Source: Candidatus Hydrothermus pacificus (lineage in GTDB: Bacteria > Hydrothermota > Hydrothermia > Hydrothermales > Hydrothermaceae). From it: 64,000 nt of DNA. Of the stretch, positions 9,183-18,075 are shown piece after piece. The notes beneath the pieces were generated by a model. That model did no database searches and was not told where the DNA came from. It worked only from the letters and a program-made list of their open reading frames with translations. Where the stretch lies: positions 62,001-126,000 of the forward strand of contig MTOH01000011.1 of NCBI GenBank assembly GCA_002011615.1, in the 5' to 3' direction. Each line of letters begins with the position of its first letter. The first letter of the stretch is position 1. Position numbers and translations under genes: made by a program.

Positions 9183-10324
9183 TAAATTTCTTTCACTTTT
9201 TTAAGCTTTTCAATATAATATTTTTCAATTGCTTCTGAAATTTTATCCCAGGAATATTTTTCCAGAACCTTTTCCCTTCCATTTTTACCTATTCTTTTTC
9301 TCAATCTTTCATCCTCTATTAAAATCCTCAATTTTTCTGTAAGGTCTTTTTCATTTTCAGGTTCGAAAAGTAGAGAATCTTTTTCATCGCTTGCCACATA
9401 AGAATAGCCCTGTATTCTGGATGCAACAACAGGTTTACCACTTGAAAAGGCTTCAAGAAGAATTATACCAAAAGATTCATAGCCTATTGCAGGTGAACAA
9501 AAAATATCACAGGAAGCATAATATCTCGGTAAATCTTCTCTTTTTACTTCTCCTTCAAAACATATTCTATCCTTTAAGTTCTTTGAAACCTGAGAGTGAT
9601 ATAATTTTAGGAGTGGACCTTTCCCTACCACTATAAGCCTGAGGTTTTTATAATCTTTATTTAAAATCTCAAAAGCCTTTAAAAGATATTTCAATCCTTT
9701 TCTTGGTTCTATTCTTCCAACAAAAAGTATATTTATTTTATCATCTTTGAATCTTTCAAAAGGTTTCACCTCTGGAGAAAACATATTTACATCTACACCA
9801 TTTGGTATGATTCTGTAATCTCCGGGGAAATACTTTTCCATTGATTCTCTTGCTGCTGGTGATACTGCAATGTGTCCGTGTATTTTGTTAAAATATTTTT
9901 TTAAATAACCGCCAAAAATCTTGTATCCTGTGCTTTCCCCGTGAGCTGCGTGAAATGTGGCAAAATTTAAAGAACTTGAGTGTTTCAAAACCATAAGTGG
10001 TATAACAGGTGCAACAGGGCCATGGGTGTGAATTATATCAAAATTCTCTGATTCAAGAAACTCTCTAACTCTTTTAGAAATTCTGGGCGAAACTGTTAAA
10101 GAGGATATGGATTTATTTGCTATCCATGGAATCATTCTTCCAACCCTCACTACCCAATCAGCGTCTTTATAATCAGGATAATCTTTTTTGCTGTAACCAC
10201 CTGTCAACACCTTAACTTCATGTCCCCTTTTCTTTAAAGATATTGTCAAATTATAAATATGTTCACTTATACCACCAATTTTGGGGAAGTATATGTCTGA
10301 AGCCATCAGGATTTTAAACTTCAT
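9182..10324 (-). CDS. Family 4-type glycosyltransferase (GT-B)
   Basis: A 380-residue retaining GT-B glycosyltransferase. The N-terminal glycine loop is FPKIGGISEHIYNLTISL (residues about 14-31), and the donor-site E-X7-E type motif is ESFGIILLEAFSSGKPVVAS near residue 290. The GRIEPRKGLKYLLKAF strand-turn starts the C-terminal Rossmann domain. Relatives add a mannose or glucose to phosphatidylinositol, diacylglycerol or cell-wall glycans, so a glycolipid or surface-polysaccharide role fits, but the acceptor is unknown. It sits between an aminotransferase gene (6 nt gap) and an MFS transporter (1 nt overlap). Confidence 0.93.
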   Translation of the reverse strand: MKFKILMASDIYFPKIGGISEHIYNLTISLKKRGHEVKVLTGGYSKKDYPDYKDADWVVRVGRMIPWIANKSISSLTVSPRISKRVREFLESENFDIIHTHGPVAPVIPLMVLKHSSSLNFATFHAAHGESTGYKIFGGYLKKYFNKIHGHIAVSPAARESMEKYFPGDYRIIPNGVDVNMFSPEVKPFERFKDDKINILFVGRIEPRKGLKYLLKAFEILNKDYKNLRLIVVGKGPLLKLYHSQVSKNLKDRICFEGEVKREDLPRYYASCDIFCSPAIGYESFGIILLEAFSSGKPVVASRIQGYSYVASDEKDSLLFEPENEKDLTEKLRILIEDERLRKRIGKNGREKVLEKYSWDKISEAIEKYYIEKLKKVKEI

Positions 10325-10330
10325 TTACTA

Positions 10331-11527
10331 TTACTTTGTTCTTCTGTATTCTTTTAATCCTTCTATCACTATTTCCACTGCCTCCTTCATCTTCTCCTCT
10401 TCATAGACAAAACTTATTCTTATCTCATTTTTACCCTTTCCCTTTGTTGAATAAAAACCATCTCCCGGAGCAACCATTGATGTCCTACCATTTTTGCTAA
10501 ATTCTTTTAAAAGGAAAATTGCAAAATCTTCTGCATTTTCAACGGGCAATTTTAACATTGTGTAAAAAGCACCTTCAGGCCTGAAGTAAACTACATCCTC
10601 TGAATTGTTCTCCAGAATCTCCATTGAAATATCTATTCTTTTCTTAAATTTTACCTTGCACATCTGTATGAATTCGCTTTCTTTTTCAATCACCTCTGCA
10701 CAGGCATATTGTTCTACTTCAGGACAGGAAAGTCTTCCCTGAGCAAGCTTTAAAACATTTGCCATAAGTTCCCTGTTCTTTGAAACTATACATCCAACCC
10801 TTGCTCCACATAAAGAATATCTTTTGGAGACAGAATCTATGAGAATACACCTGTCTTTTATCTCTTCAAGTTCCATAACTCCCTTGTGCTTTACATCTCC
10901 ATAAACAAATTCTCTGTAAACTTCGTCCGCAATCAAAAATAAATTATATTCTTTAACAAGTTTCACAAAGGCTTCAAGCTCCTCCTCAGTATAAACCTTT
11001 CCGGTAGGGTTGTTTGGTGAAGCATAAAGAATTGCCTTTGTTCTTGAAGTTATGTATTTTTTTATCTCCTCATAAGGAGGTATTGCAAATTTTTCCTCTA
11101 TTTTTGTTGGAACAGGAACAAGTTTGCAACCCGCGAGTCTTGCAAAGAGGTTGTAGTTTGTATAAAAGGGTTCAAAAACTATTACCTCCTCGTTAGCATC
11201 AGCCACAGCATAAAAGGCAAATATAAGCGCTTCAGAGCCTCCAAGTGTAATTATTACATCATCTGGCTCAATGCCGTAGTGGAATTGGTTGAAATAGTTT
11301 GCAAAGGCTTTTCTTATCTTTTCGGCTCCCTGTGAGGGCGCATAAGTTATCACCTCTTTATTAAAATTCTTGAGGGCTTCAAAGAAACTGGACGGTGATG
11401 ATATATCAGGCTGACCGATGTTTATATGATAAACTTCTTTTCCTTTCTTTTTTGCCTCATCAGCGTAAGGATAAAGTTTTCTTATAGGAGAATATGAAGC
11501 CTCCTGTATTCTTTTTGATAAATTCAT
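10331..11527 (-). CDS. Class I/II aminotransferase (aspartate-type)
   Basis: A 398-residue fold-type I PLP aminotransferase. Visible residues are SPNNPTG (170-176), the cofactor-binding D201 and Y204 (IADEVYREF), and the Schiff-base lysine K235 in DSVSKRYSLCGARVG. The C-terminal FVYEEEKMKEAVE carries no standard IRxSF, but RISF occurs just before it and supplies the carboxylate-binding Arg. Members of this group transaminate aspartate or aromatic amino acids with 2-oxoglutarate; specificity is uncertain. It is the first gene of the minus-strand operon and has a GGAGG Shine-Dalgarno and a clear promoter. Confidence 0.92.
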   Translation of the reverse strand: MNLSKRIQEASYSPIRKLYPYADEAKKKGKEVYHINIGQPDISSPSSFFEALKNFNKEVITYAPSQGAEKIRKAFANYFNQFHYGIEPDDVIITLGGSEALIFAFYAVADANEEVIVFEPFYTNYNLFARLAGCKLVPVPTKIEEKFAIPPYEEIKKYITSRTKAILYASPNNPTGKVYTEEELEAFVKLVKEYNLFLIADEVYREFVYGDVKHKGVMELEEIKDRCILIDSVSKRYSLCGARVGCIVSKNRELMANVLKLAQGRLSCPEVEQYACAEVIEKESEFIQMCKVKFKKRIDISMEILENNSEDVVYFRPEGAFYTMLKLPVENAEDFAIFLLKEFSKNGRTSMVAPGDGFYSTKGKGKNEIRISFVYEEEKMKEAVEIVIEGLKEYRRTK

Positions 11528-11554
11528 AAAAACCTCCTTCTAAAATTGTTTAAA

Positions 11555-11584
11555 ATTTTACAATTAAAAAGCCTTCCAAGTCAA
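11555..11584 (-). promoter_or_regulatory. Predicted promoter of the aminotransferase-topA-M16 operon
   Basis: On the minus strand, TTGACT (11579-11584) lies 18 nt before TAAAAT (11555-11560), 28 nt upstream of the ATG at 11527. An AGGAGG Shine-Dalgarno sits between the promoter and the ATG. The rest of the 213-nt gap up to 11740 shows no other signal that I can support. Confidence 0.65.
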
Positions 11585-11740
11585 TCTTTTAGGTTATTTC
11601 ATTAAAAACCCAACTGAAATAAAAAATCAAATTTTTATATGAGCCTTCAGAAAGTATGAAAAGTATTTATTCTTTTTACTTTACTATCTCCTGTCTTAAA
11701 CTTCCACTTCAAAAAAGCAATGTCAGTTTCTCTATTTTAT

Positions 11741-12634
11741 TTATCTTATAACTACCTTTATAGATTTATTCAATCTTCTGTTTTCGGGTTTTAAAAAGTA
11801 GATACCACTTGAGAGACCTTTAACATCAAGATTTGCGTTTTTAGAGCCCTTATTTATCAAATAAACCTTTACCTTTTGTCCGATAGAATTGTAAAGAGAA
11901 ATTTTTAAATCTTCTCTTAAAGGTTTTCCAAAAACTAATTTGATTTCTTTTGAAACCAGATTTTTAAACAACCTAATATCTGAAACCATTTTTATACCAC
12001 CTTTTTCTTCAACATCTGAACCATAAAACTCGTAAATCTGCAGACCAGTACTACCATTTACGACATAAGCATAAGAGCCTGAAACATATACACCACGAGC
12101 CTTAGCAGGGGTATCATAATACCCAGCCTCTGAAGGATTTGTTGGGTCCGATACATCTATTATACGAAGACCAGCAGTATCATCTGCCACATAAGCATAG
12201 GAACCTGAAACATATACACCATAAGCAGAACCAGGAGTAAAGTAATAACCCAGTTTTAATGGATTTACTTCATCTGATACATCCCATATTTCAAGAACAC
12301 TATGCTTTACTGCAATATAAAGCCTTTGAGTAGAAGGCTCATAAAAAAGTCCCCCTACTATATCTCTTGTATGAATCTTCTCTGAAACCTTTATCGGATT
12401 TTGTGGATTTGAAACATCAATAATATAAACTCCTCCACCTGAACCACAGAAAACAAGATTTCTCACAGCATCAAAACTTACTGCATGAGAATATCCAAAG
12501 GGCCAATTACCAATAAATCTTGTATTCAAGGAATCAAAATCAGCCATCACTTTGGAATTTTCCATATACTTAAAAGGGTCAACCCTTGCATATAAAAGGG
12601 ACGCCACCACCAACCAGATAACTTTACTTAACAT
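11741..12634 (-). CDS. Secreted LVIVD beta-propeller protein with T9SS-like C-terminal domain
   Basis: A 297-residue protein with a signal peptide (about residues 1-17, ending SLLYA). The body has LVIVD-type propeller repeats of about 40 residues: GVYVSGSYAYVADDTAGLRI, then IDVSDPTNPSEAGYY, repeated with variation four times. The last 75 residues have the pattern of a type IX secretion sorting domain: a KISLYNSIGQKVKVYLI strand, then GLSSGIYFLKPENRR and a basic KVVIR end. It is probably exported and attached at the cell surface. Only about four repeats are present, fewer than full-length propeller relatives. It has its own promoter and no operon partner. Confidence 0.85.
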   Translation of the reverse strand: MLSKVIWLVVASLLYARVDPFKYMENSKVMADFDSLNTRFIGNWPFGYSHAVSFDAVRNLVFCGSGGGVYIIDVSNPQNPIKVSEKIHTRDIVGGLFYEPSTQRLYIAVKHSVLEIWDVSDEVNPLKLGYYFTPGSAYGVYVSGSYAYVADDTAGLRIIDVSDPTNPSEAGYYDTPAKARGVYVSGSYAYVVNGSTGLQIYEFYGSDVEEKGGIKMVSDIRLFKNLVSKEIKLVFGKPLREDLKISLYNSIGQKVKVYLINKGSKNANLDVKGLSSGIYFLKPENRRLNKSIKVVIR

Positions 12635-12664
12635 TTTCCCTCTTTTTTAATGATAATTTTTGTT

Positions 12665-12693
12665 ATTATAAAGTATTTTTAAGAAAAAGTCAA
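12665..12693 (-). promoter_or_regulatory. Strong predicted promoter for the LVIVD-repeat gene
   Basis: Minus strand TTGACT (12688-12693), a 17-nt spacer and a perfect TATAAT (12665-12670), 30 nt before the ATG at 12634. A GAGGG Shine-Dalgarno lies between them. Confidence 0.75.
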
Positions 12694-12796
12694 ATAAATG
12701 TAAATGTATGATGCCATAACATATTGGGTTTGAATTTATTTTTAATCCTGAATATGTTTCTTTAGCGCCAGAGGAAATAAGGTAATTTGTAAGTTT

Positions 12797-13489
12797 TCAA
12801 TCTTTTCTTTCCCCGAATAAAGTCCTCCCTATCCTTATCATATTTGCGCCTTCTAAAATTGCATATTCAAAATCCTCGCTCATTCCCATTGAAAGGTAAG
12901 TTAAATTTATGTTGTATTTATGTTCAATTTCCTCTTTTAAATTTCTTAAAAGTGCAAAAGCCTTTCTGGTTTTTACCTCTTCAACAGGATAGGGTCCAAG
13001 TGTAAAAAGCCCTTGAATGGACAGATTTTTTAGAGAAAGAAGTTTTTCAAAGTTTCCGAGTAAATCTTCAGGGGCAAATCCATGTTTTGTTTCTTCAAAA
13101 GAGGTATTAACCTCAATCAGAACTGGAAAGGGCTTTTCAGTTCTCTTATTTATCTCCCCGGCAAGTTTGAGTGAGTCAACTGATTGAATCATTTTAAAAA
13201 GTTTTAAAGCCTTTTTAACCTTGTTTCTCTGCAAAGCCCCTATCATATGCCACTCACATTCTCTTCTAACCTGCGAGATTTTTCCTTCTGTCTCCTGAAC
13301 ACGATTTTCTCCTATAATCCTCACTCCCAGATCAACCGCCATTTCTATCTTATAAGAAGGAACACTCTTTGTCGCCGCCACTACTATTATTTCTTCTTTT
13401 TTTCTTCCTGAAAGAGAACAGGATTTATCTATTTTTTCAAGAAGATTCTGGTAATTTTTCTTTAATCTTTCCCATTCTCTTGAGTTCAT
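12797..13489 (-). CDS. YggS/PROSC-type PLP homeostasis protein
   Basis: A 230-residue alanine-racemase-fold PLP-binding protein of the YggS/PLPBP family, which buffers pyridoxal phosphate. Family markers are VVAATKSVP (Schiff-base Lys), IGENRVQE, WHMIGALQRNK, and the C-terminal LSMGMSEDFEYAILEGANMIRIGRTLFG. The frame stays open upstream to 13591, but the family's N-terminus begins at the Met at 13489, which also has a GGGGAAG Shine-Dalgarno. With that start it still overlaps the preceding membrane-protein gene by 53 nt. It lies downstream of pckG and that small gene, probably in one transcript. Confidence 0.93.
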   Translation of the reverse strand: MNSREWERLKKNYQNLLEKIDKSCSLSGRKKEEIIVVAATKSVPSYKIEMAVDLGVRIIGENRVQETEGKISQVRRECEWHMIGALQRNKVKKALKLFKMIQSVDSLKLAGEINKRTEKPFPVLIEVNTSFEETKHGFAPEDLLGNFEKLLSLKNLSIQGLFTLGPYPVEEVKTRKAFALLRNLKEEIEHKYNINLTYLSMGMSEDFEYAILEGANMIRIGRTLFGERKD

Positions 13490-13847
13490 TGTAAACTTCC
13501 CCGGGGTTATCACACATAAGAAAGACTCCCCGGAAAGGGTCCAACCAAGTCTTTTTTTCAAAAGGAGAAAGGAAAATGCCGTTTTTATCAAGTTCTATTC
13601 TTTTAACCCATTCCCAGTCTTTTTTTATCTCATAAAAGGGTCTTCTAACCAGTATATTCCTATCGGTTATTTCGTATTTTGTCTTTGTGAAAAAATTGGC
13701 ATTTGAACCGAGAAGAACCAGAAGGGCAAGAATTCCGAAGAAAGGTCCAAATGAAATGCCAAAAAGTAAACTAATAAAAATTACAAAAATCAGGAAAAAT
13801 GTAAATTTCTTAGGATTTTTTTTTGCGGGAAGCACCTCCCATTTCAT
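13437..13847 (-). CDS. Small membrane protein, PH-domain-like
   Basis: A 136-residue protein with two closely spaced transmembrane helices (about residues 16-48) that form a hairpin. A C-terminal soluble region follows with the strand pattern of bacterial PH-like/PhlB domains: TKTKYEITDRNILVRRPFYEIKKDWEWVKRIELDKNGIFL. The function is unknown. It begins 6 nt after the pckG stop and ends 53 nt inside yggS, in another frame, so it is likely co-translated with both. The long overlap could mean the true stop region is dispensable, but the coding pattern holds through the visible PH-like part. Confidence 0.7.
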   Translation of the reverse strand: MKWEVLPAKKNPKKFTFFLIFVIFISLLFGISFGPFFGILALLVLLGSNANFFTKTKYEITDRNILVRRPFYEIKKDWEWVKRIELDKNGIFLSPFEKKTWLDPFRGVFLMCDNPGEVYNELKRMGKIKEKLPESS

Positions 13848-13853
13848 AAAAGT

Positions 13854-15713
13854 TTACAAATCAAAGGGAGAAACATATTCCCCTTTTTCCTCTCTTGTCT
13901 TTAAAAGTCTTTGCTTTTGCTCTTCAAGGATTTTGAAAACTATATCAGGTGTATCAGAGATTTCTTTATAAATTTTTGTAATTCTTTCAATTTTTTCGAG
14001 ATGCTCTGGAATTCTCAAGGTGAACTGCTTTACATATTCTTCTTCAGAATAATCTCTATCAAAAACCTCTTTAAACAATCTTTTTAAATCTTCATATCTT
14101 GGAATATATCCTGTTGGTGTTTTTATCGCATCTGCTTCACCATGTATCCTCAGGTCCATCCACTTATACCATATCCTTTTATCCACCTTCTTATTCAGGA
14201 AATTGCCATCTTTATCTTTCAAGAAGTAATTAACCGAGAAAATCTTTGGAAGCTTTTCAAGGTCTCTGGCAAAATCAAGATACATCTGTATGTATTTCCC
14301 TATGGTAACAGACAAAAAGTCAAGGTTTGACATAAGATTGAACTTCCTCACCCCGACCGCTCCAAGTGTTGCAGCAGTTGTCTCAGATTCCAATGAAGCA
14401 CCTTTTGTTATAACTCCATGAACCCAGTCAAGAGCCTCTTCAACAGGAACCCATGTATCTGAATCCCTTCCACCGTAGACAATGCCTCCAATCTCCACTC
14501 CCCGGGGGTCTTCAAGCCCGGGATCAAGATTTTCGAACATATCAAGGCTTATTGTAAACCTTGCATTCGGATGAGACGGAGGAATTTCATTTCCCTTTTC
14601 ATCTTTTTTCCCCTTATACCATTCACCCGAGTGATTTATTCCCTTTTCAGGTTCAGGAGCATCCTTGCCTATCCAGTAAACTTCTTTGTCCTCTGTAACA
14701 AGAACATTTGAAAATATAACATCCCCGGGAGAATGAAGTGCTTTAAAAATTATCGGGTCGTCTTTAGAATTAATTCCCTGAATTATTCCGAACATCCCCT
14801 TTTCCGCATTTACAGCATAAACCTTTCCGTTTTTCTTGTGCAGGTAGGCTATATCATCCCCTATCAGTCTTTCTCCGGACATCATGGCAGTGGATGTTTT
14901 TCCACAAAGAGAAGGAAACGCACCTGTAATATAGGTTACTCTTCCACCAAGCCCATTTATTCCCACAATAAGCATATGTTCTGCAAGCCATCCTTCTTTT
15001 GATGCCTTGTGAATTGCAAGCCTTAAAGACAGTTTTTTAAGACCTATGGAATTACCACCGTACTGGGTATTTATGCTATAAACTATTCTGTCCAGAAGGT
15101 CTATATAGACCCTTCTTTTGCCTATGTTTTTTGAAGTCATTCTTTCATCAAGTTCTCCTGCTGAATGGACAAATCTAAAAAATTCTGCGTCGGGTCCTCT
15201 TCTCAAAAACTCTTCATAACCCTGTCTGTAAAGGATGTTTTCTGAATGGGCAACATAGGCAGAATCAGCAATCTGAACAGTAGGAATAGAAAATTCAGAA
15301 CCCACAGGTCCGAGAACATAGAAACATACATAGACATCCTTACCCTTCATTATGTCTTTCATCAGTTCGTGGATTTCTTCCAATCCCTTATCCTTCTCCA
15401 TCCAGTTTATGTATTTCCCATAGTCAACACCAGGAGGAAGTAAAAACTTGGTTCTTTCTTTATCCCTTGCCTGGTCATAGTATCCATCAAAATGGATGGT
15501 ATGCTCCTCTATCTTCAATCTCATCTCCTCTTTTGTCTCAATTGATTTTTCTTTTATATACTTTAAATCTTCAGGCGTTCCTGCACTCACAAAAATTTTG
15601 TCAGGATTGCAAAGGGTGAGATACTTCTCCACAAATTTGTGGAGTTCTGGATTGTTGATTTTCATGAGTTTATTGAAACTATCCTCTATAAATTTTTCTT
15701 TTAAGTTGTTCAT
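13854..15713 (-). CDS. pckG: Phosphoenolpyruvate carboxykinase (GTP)
   Basis: A 619-residue GTP-dependent PEP carboxykinase (oxaloacetate + GTP to PEP + GDP + CO2). The hallmark kinase loop FPSLCGKTSTAM is present, and GERLIGDDIAYL follows with the metal-binding Asp pair. GGIVYGGRDSDTWVPVEEA supplies the GTP-type specific RDSDT loop. Length matches the GTP family, not the shorter ATP family. The ATG at 15713 was chosen because AGGAGGT lies 6 nt upstream of it; an in-frame Met eight codons earlier lacks one. It feeds gluconeogenesis or anaplerosis and is divergent from an MFS gene. Confidence 0.96.
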   Translation of the reverse strand: MNNLKEKFIEDSFNKLMKINNPELHKFVEKYLTLCNPDKIFVSAGTPEDLKYIKEKSIETKEEMRLKIEEHTIHFDGYYDQARDKERTKFLLPPGVDYGKYINWMEKDKGLEEIHELMKDIMKGKDVYVCFYVLGPVGSEFSIPTVQIADSAYVAHSENILYRQGYEEFLRRGPDAEFFRFVHSAGELDERMTSKNIGKRRVYIDLLDRIVYSINTQYGGNSIGLKKLSLRLAIHKASKEGWLAEHMLIVGINGLGGRVTYITGAFPSLCGKTSTAMMSGERLIGDDIAYLHKKNGKVYAVNAEKGMFGIIQGINSKDDPIIFKALHSPGDVIFSNVLVTEDKEVYWIGKDAPEPEKGINHSGEWYKGKKDEKGNEIPPSHPNARFTISLDMFENLDPGLEDPRGVEIGGIVYGGRDSDTWVPVEEALDWVHGVITKGASLESETTAATLGAVGVRKFNLMSNLDFLSVTIGKYIQMYLDFARDLEKLPKIFSVNYFLKDKDGNFLNKKVDKRIWYKWMDLRIHGEADAIKTPTGYIPRYEDLKRLFKEVFDRDYSEEEYVKQFTLRIPEHLEKIERITKIYKEISDTPDIVFKILEEQKQRLLKTREEKGEYVSPFDL

Positions 15714-15749
15714 TAAGACACCTCCTTTCTTTTTCAAAAAAGAGGTTTA

Positions 15750-15779
15750 ATTATACTGGAATGATTTTTCTAAAAACAA
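15750..15779 (-). promoter_or_regulatory. Predicted promoter of pckG
   Basis: Minus strand TTGTTT (15774-15779), an 18-nt spacer and TATAAT (15750-15755), 36 nt upstream of the chosen pckG ATG. The -35 box lies 9 nt from that of the divergent MFS promoter, so the two genes may be co-regulated. Confidence 0.6.
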
Positions 15780-15788
15780 TTATCTCCT

Positions 15789-15818
15789 TTGACAGAGGTT
15801 ATTCAAAAAACTTAAAAT
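15789..15818 (+). promoter_or_regulatory. Predicted promoter, near-leaderless, for the MFS gene at 15830
   Basis: A perfect TTGACA (15789-15794), an 18-nt spacer and TAAAAT (15813-15818). The ATG follows only 11 nt after the -10 box and no Shine-Dalgarno can fit, so the mRNA is predicted to start within a few bases of the ATG. Confidence 0.7.
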
Positions 15819-15829
15819 TCTTTACTTAA

Positions 15830-17041
15830 ATGAAAGGGATTAAAAAACTTGTATTTTTCTGGTTTGCTCAGTTTATCTCTGCAATAGGAGACAACTTTTT
15901 CTTTGCATCATCTCTATTTCTGATTTTAATAATTGAAAAAGAAAAAAGCAGCCTTAAAACAGGATTTGTTTCCTTTTCAGAAACCCTCCCCTATCTTTTG
16001 TTTGGAATAATAGCAGGAACCGTGATTGACAGGATGAGAAAGAAAAATGTTCTTTTATTTTCAGATATTGCAAGAGCAATTCTTTTGTTTTCAACTCCTC
16101 TTTTATATAGATTCGGACACTTAAATTTTTTGAGCGTTGCACTCATTGCCTTTTTACTTTCAACATTTTCAAGTTTTTTCAATCCCGCAAGAGATGCTGC
16201 AATTCCTCTAATTGCAGAGGGAAAAACCCTTTTAAGGGTGAATGCTTTTGTCCAGAGTTCTTTTCAGATAGCCTCTGTTCTCGGAACATTTCTTGCAGGT
16301 TTAATCTTACATTTTTTAAAGGGTGAGGCAGTTTTCAAGATTATAATCCTTTTCTTACTTGATGGATTAACATTCATATTATCCTTTTTTTTAATTCTGC
16401 CAATAGAAATTAAAGAAAAAAAAGAAGTCAAAATTCCCTTTTTAAAGGATTTGAAAGAAGGACTTATATTAATTTTCAAAGACCCTTTATTAAAAGGACT
16501 TTTAATCTTGACAGCCCTTGACAACTTTTTTATAATGGGTCCTGCTATTGTAGGGGCAAATCTTCTGATAAAAAACTTCTTTAATCTCTCTGTGAAACAT
16601 CTTGCATGGTTTGAAAGTTCCTTATCCTTGGGATGGCTTTTAGGAACAATTTTCATAGCAAAATACGGAATAAAATTTTCAAAAGGCAAACTCTTAATCT
16701 TCGGAATATTTATGGACGGTCTCACGTATGTTCCCTTTATATTTTTAAAGGGGTATATCTCTGCCTTAACAATGATTTTTATCCACGGAATTTTCATAGC
16801 CTTTATAACGGTTCCAAGAACAACACTTATTCAGGAATATGTAAACAAAAATCTCACCGCAAGAGTATTTGCACTCGTTCAACTGACCGTTGTAGGATTC
16901 ATGGCTCTTTCTTCTTTCACAACCGGTGCACTCGGAGAAATCTTTACCCCTCCCCTGCTCTTTTTCCTGGGTGGAACAGGAGGAACATTATCAGGTATAT
17001 TTGCATTTTTGTTTTTCAAAAGGTTGTGGAAGTATAATTAA
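15830..17041 (+). CDS. MFS transporter
   Basis: A 403-residue 12-helix major facilitator, with motif A as GIIAGTVIDRMRKKNVLL after TM2. The TM4 region has SSFFNPARDAAIPLIA, typical of the MFS_3 / macrolide-efflux-like group. It differs from the other MFS protein of the window (complement of 7932-9182) and is not a recent duplicate by eye. The substrate is unknown; drug or lipid export is the usual family role. It is transcribed from a near-leaderless promoter and is followed after 5 nt by a PLP enzyme gene, so the two are probably co-transcribed. Confidence 0.88.
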   Translation: MKGIKKLVFFWFAQFISAIGDNFFFASSLFLILIIEKEKSSLKTGFVSFSETLPYLLFGIIAGTVIDRMRKKNVLLFSDIARAILLFSTPLLYRFGHLNFLSVALIAFLLSTFSSFFNPARDAAIPLIAEGKTLLRVNAFVQSSFQIASVLGTFLAGLILHFLKGEAVFKIIILFLLDGLTFILSFFLILPIEIKEKKEVKIPFLKDLKEGLILIFKDPLLKGLLILTALDNFFIMGPAIVGANLLIKNFFNLSVKHLAWFESSLSLGWLLGTIFIAKYGIKFSKGKLLIFGIFMDGLTYVPFIFLKGYISALTMIFIHGIFIAFITVPRTTLIQEYVNKNLTARVFALVQLTVVGFMALSSFTTGALGEIFTPPLLFFLGGTGGTLSGIFAFLFFKRLWKYN

Positions 17042-17046
17042 AAACT

Positions 17047-18018
17047 ATGAAAGAGATAATAGAAAAATTAAAAAAGAGGAAGATAAATCTTGCATGGAAG
17101 CCTACTCCTGTTGAACTCTTAGAAAATTTCCCTCACCCTGCTAAAATATACATAAAAAGGGATGATTATACAGGTCTTATATCATCCGGAAACAAGATAA
17201 GGAAACTTGAATACTGTCTTTACGATGCAAAGGAAAAAGGATGTGATACTCTTATAACCTGCGGTGGAATACAATCCAACCATTGCAGGGTAACCGTATA
17301 TGCAGGTAGAAAAACGGGTTTTGATGTTTACCTTGTTTTAAGAGGCACTCCTCCAGAAATTACTCAGGGAAATTTTTTACTTGACAAACTGATGTCAGCA
17401 AAGATAAAGTATGTCACATACGAAGAATATAAGGAAAGAATAAATGAAATAATGGAAGAACTTGCAGAAGAATTGAAAAAACAGGATAAAAAACCGTATA
17501 TAATTCCTGAAGGTGCTTCAAATGAGGTCGGGTGTCTGGGCTATATTGAATGTATGGAAGAGATGAAAGAATTTGTTGAGAAAGAGAATATAGAGGCGAT
17601 CTATCTTGCTGTTGGCTCCGGCGGAACATATGCAGGCCTTCTGCTGGGTAAAAAACTTTTAAATGCGAATGTAAAAATCATTGGTGTAATTGTTTGTGAT
17701 TCAATAAAGTTTTTTAAAGGTAAAATAGAGGATATATGCCATAAAGCAATTTTTCAATATGAACTCCCTTTAAGTGTCAGTTCAGAAGATGTTGAACTAA
17801 TAGAAGGCTATATAGGAGCAGGATATGCAATTCCTTATGAGGAAGAAATTGAAACAATTAAAGAGATGGCAAAATATGGCATAATTCTTGACCCTGTTTA
17901 CACGGGTAAAGCCTTTTATGGAATGTTAAAGGAGTCAAAAGAATTTAAAAAGATTTTATTTCTACATACAGGCGGGATTTTCAGTGTTTTCGCTTATAGC
18001 AGGGAAATTATACAATAA
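17047..18018 (+). CDS. D-cysteine desulfhydrase / ACC deaminase-family PLP enzyme
   Basis: A 323-residue fold-type II PLP enzyme. The Schiff-base lysine lies in SSGNKIRKLEYCLYDAKEKG (about residue 53). The substrate-carboxylate loop CGGIQSNHCR is the family's GGIQSNH motif, and GSGGTYAGLLLG binds the PLP phosphate. In this family the substrates are D-cysteine (to pyruvate, H2S and NH3), 1-aminocyclopropane-1-carboxylate, or L-cysteate. A D-cysteine or related desulfhydrase role is most likely in a bacterium like this. It begins 5 nt after the MFS stop, so export or uptake of an amino-acid-like compound could be linked to it. Confidence 0.88.
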   Translation: MKEIIEKLKKRKINLAWKPTPVELLENFPHPAKIYIKRDDYTGLISSGNKIRKLEYCLYDAKEKGCDTLITCGGIQSNHCRVTVYAGRKTGFDVYLVLRGTPPEITQGNFLLDKLMSAKIKYVTYEEYKERINEIMEELAEELKKQDKKPYIIPEGASNEVGCLGYIECMEEMKEFVEKENIEAIYLAVGSGGTYAGLLLGKKLLNANVKIIGVIVCDSIKFFKGKIEDICHKAIFQYELPLSVSSEDVELIEGYIGAGYAIPYEEEIETIKEMAKYGIILDPVYTGKAFYGMLKESKEFKKILFLHTGGIFSVFAYSREIIQ

Positions 18019-18019
18019 C

Positions 18020-18048
18020 TTGATATTTTTCTGAAAATTGTTTATAAT
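18020..18048 (+). promoter_or_regulatory. Strong predicted promoter for the SpoIID-domain gene
   Basis: TTGATA (18020-18025), a 17-nt spacer and a perfect TATAAT (18043-18048). A GGGGG-type Shine-Dalgarno then precedes the ATG at 18076. It starts 2 nt after the stop of the PLP enzyme gene. Confidence 0.75.
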
Positions 18049-18075
18049 TAATTACAGATTTAAAGGGGGTGCACA

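Noticed and set aside
13490-13591. A 34-codon extension of the YggS-like protein
   Set aside because: It lies in another frame over the membrane-protein gene, and the family N-terminus and Shine-Dalgarno support the start at 13489.
16264-16797. A 177-residue open frame opposite the second MFS gene
   Set aside because: Antisense to a recognised transporter, with Lys/Ile-rich low-complexity content and no motif.
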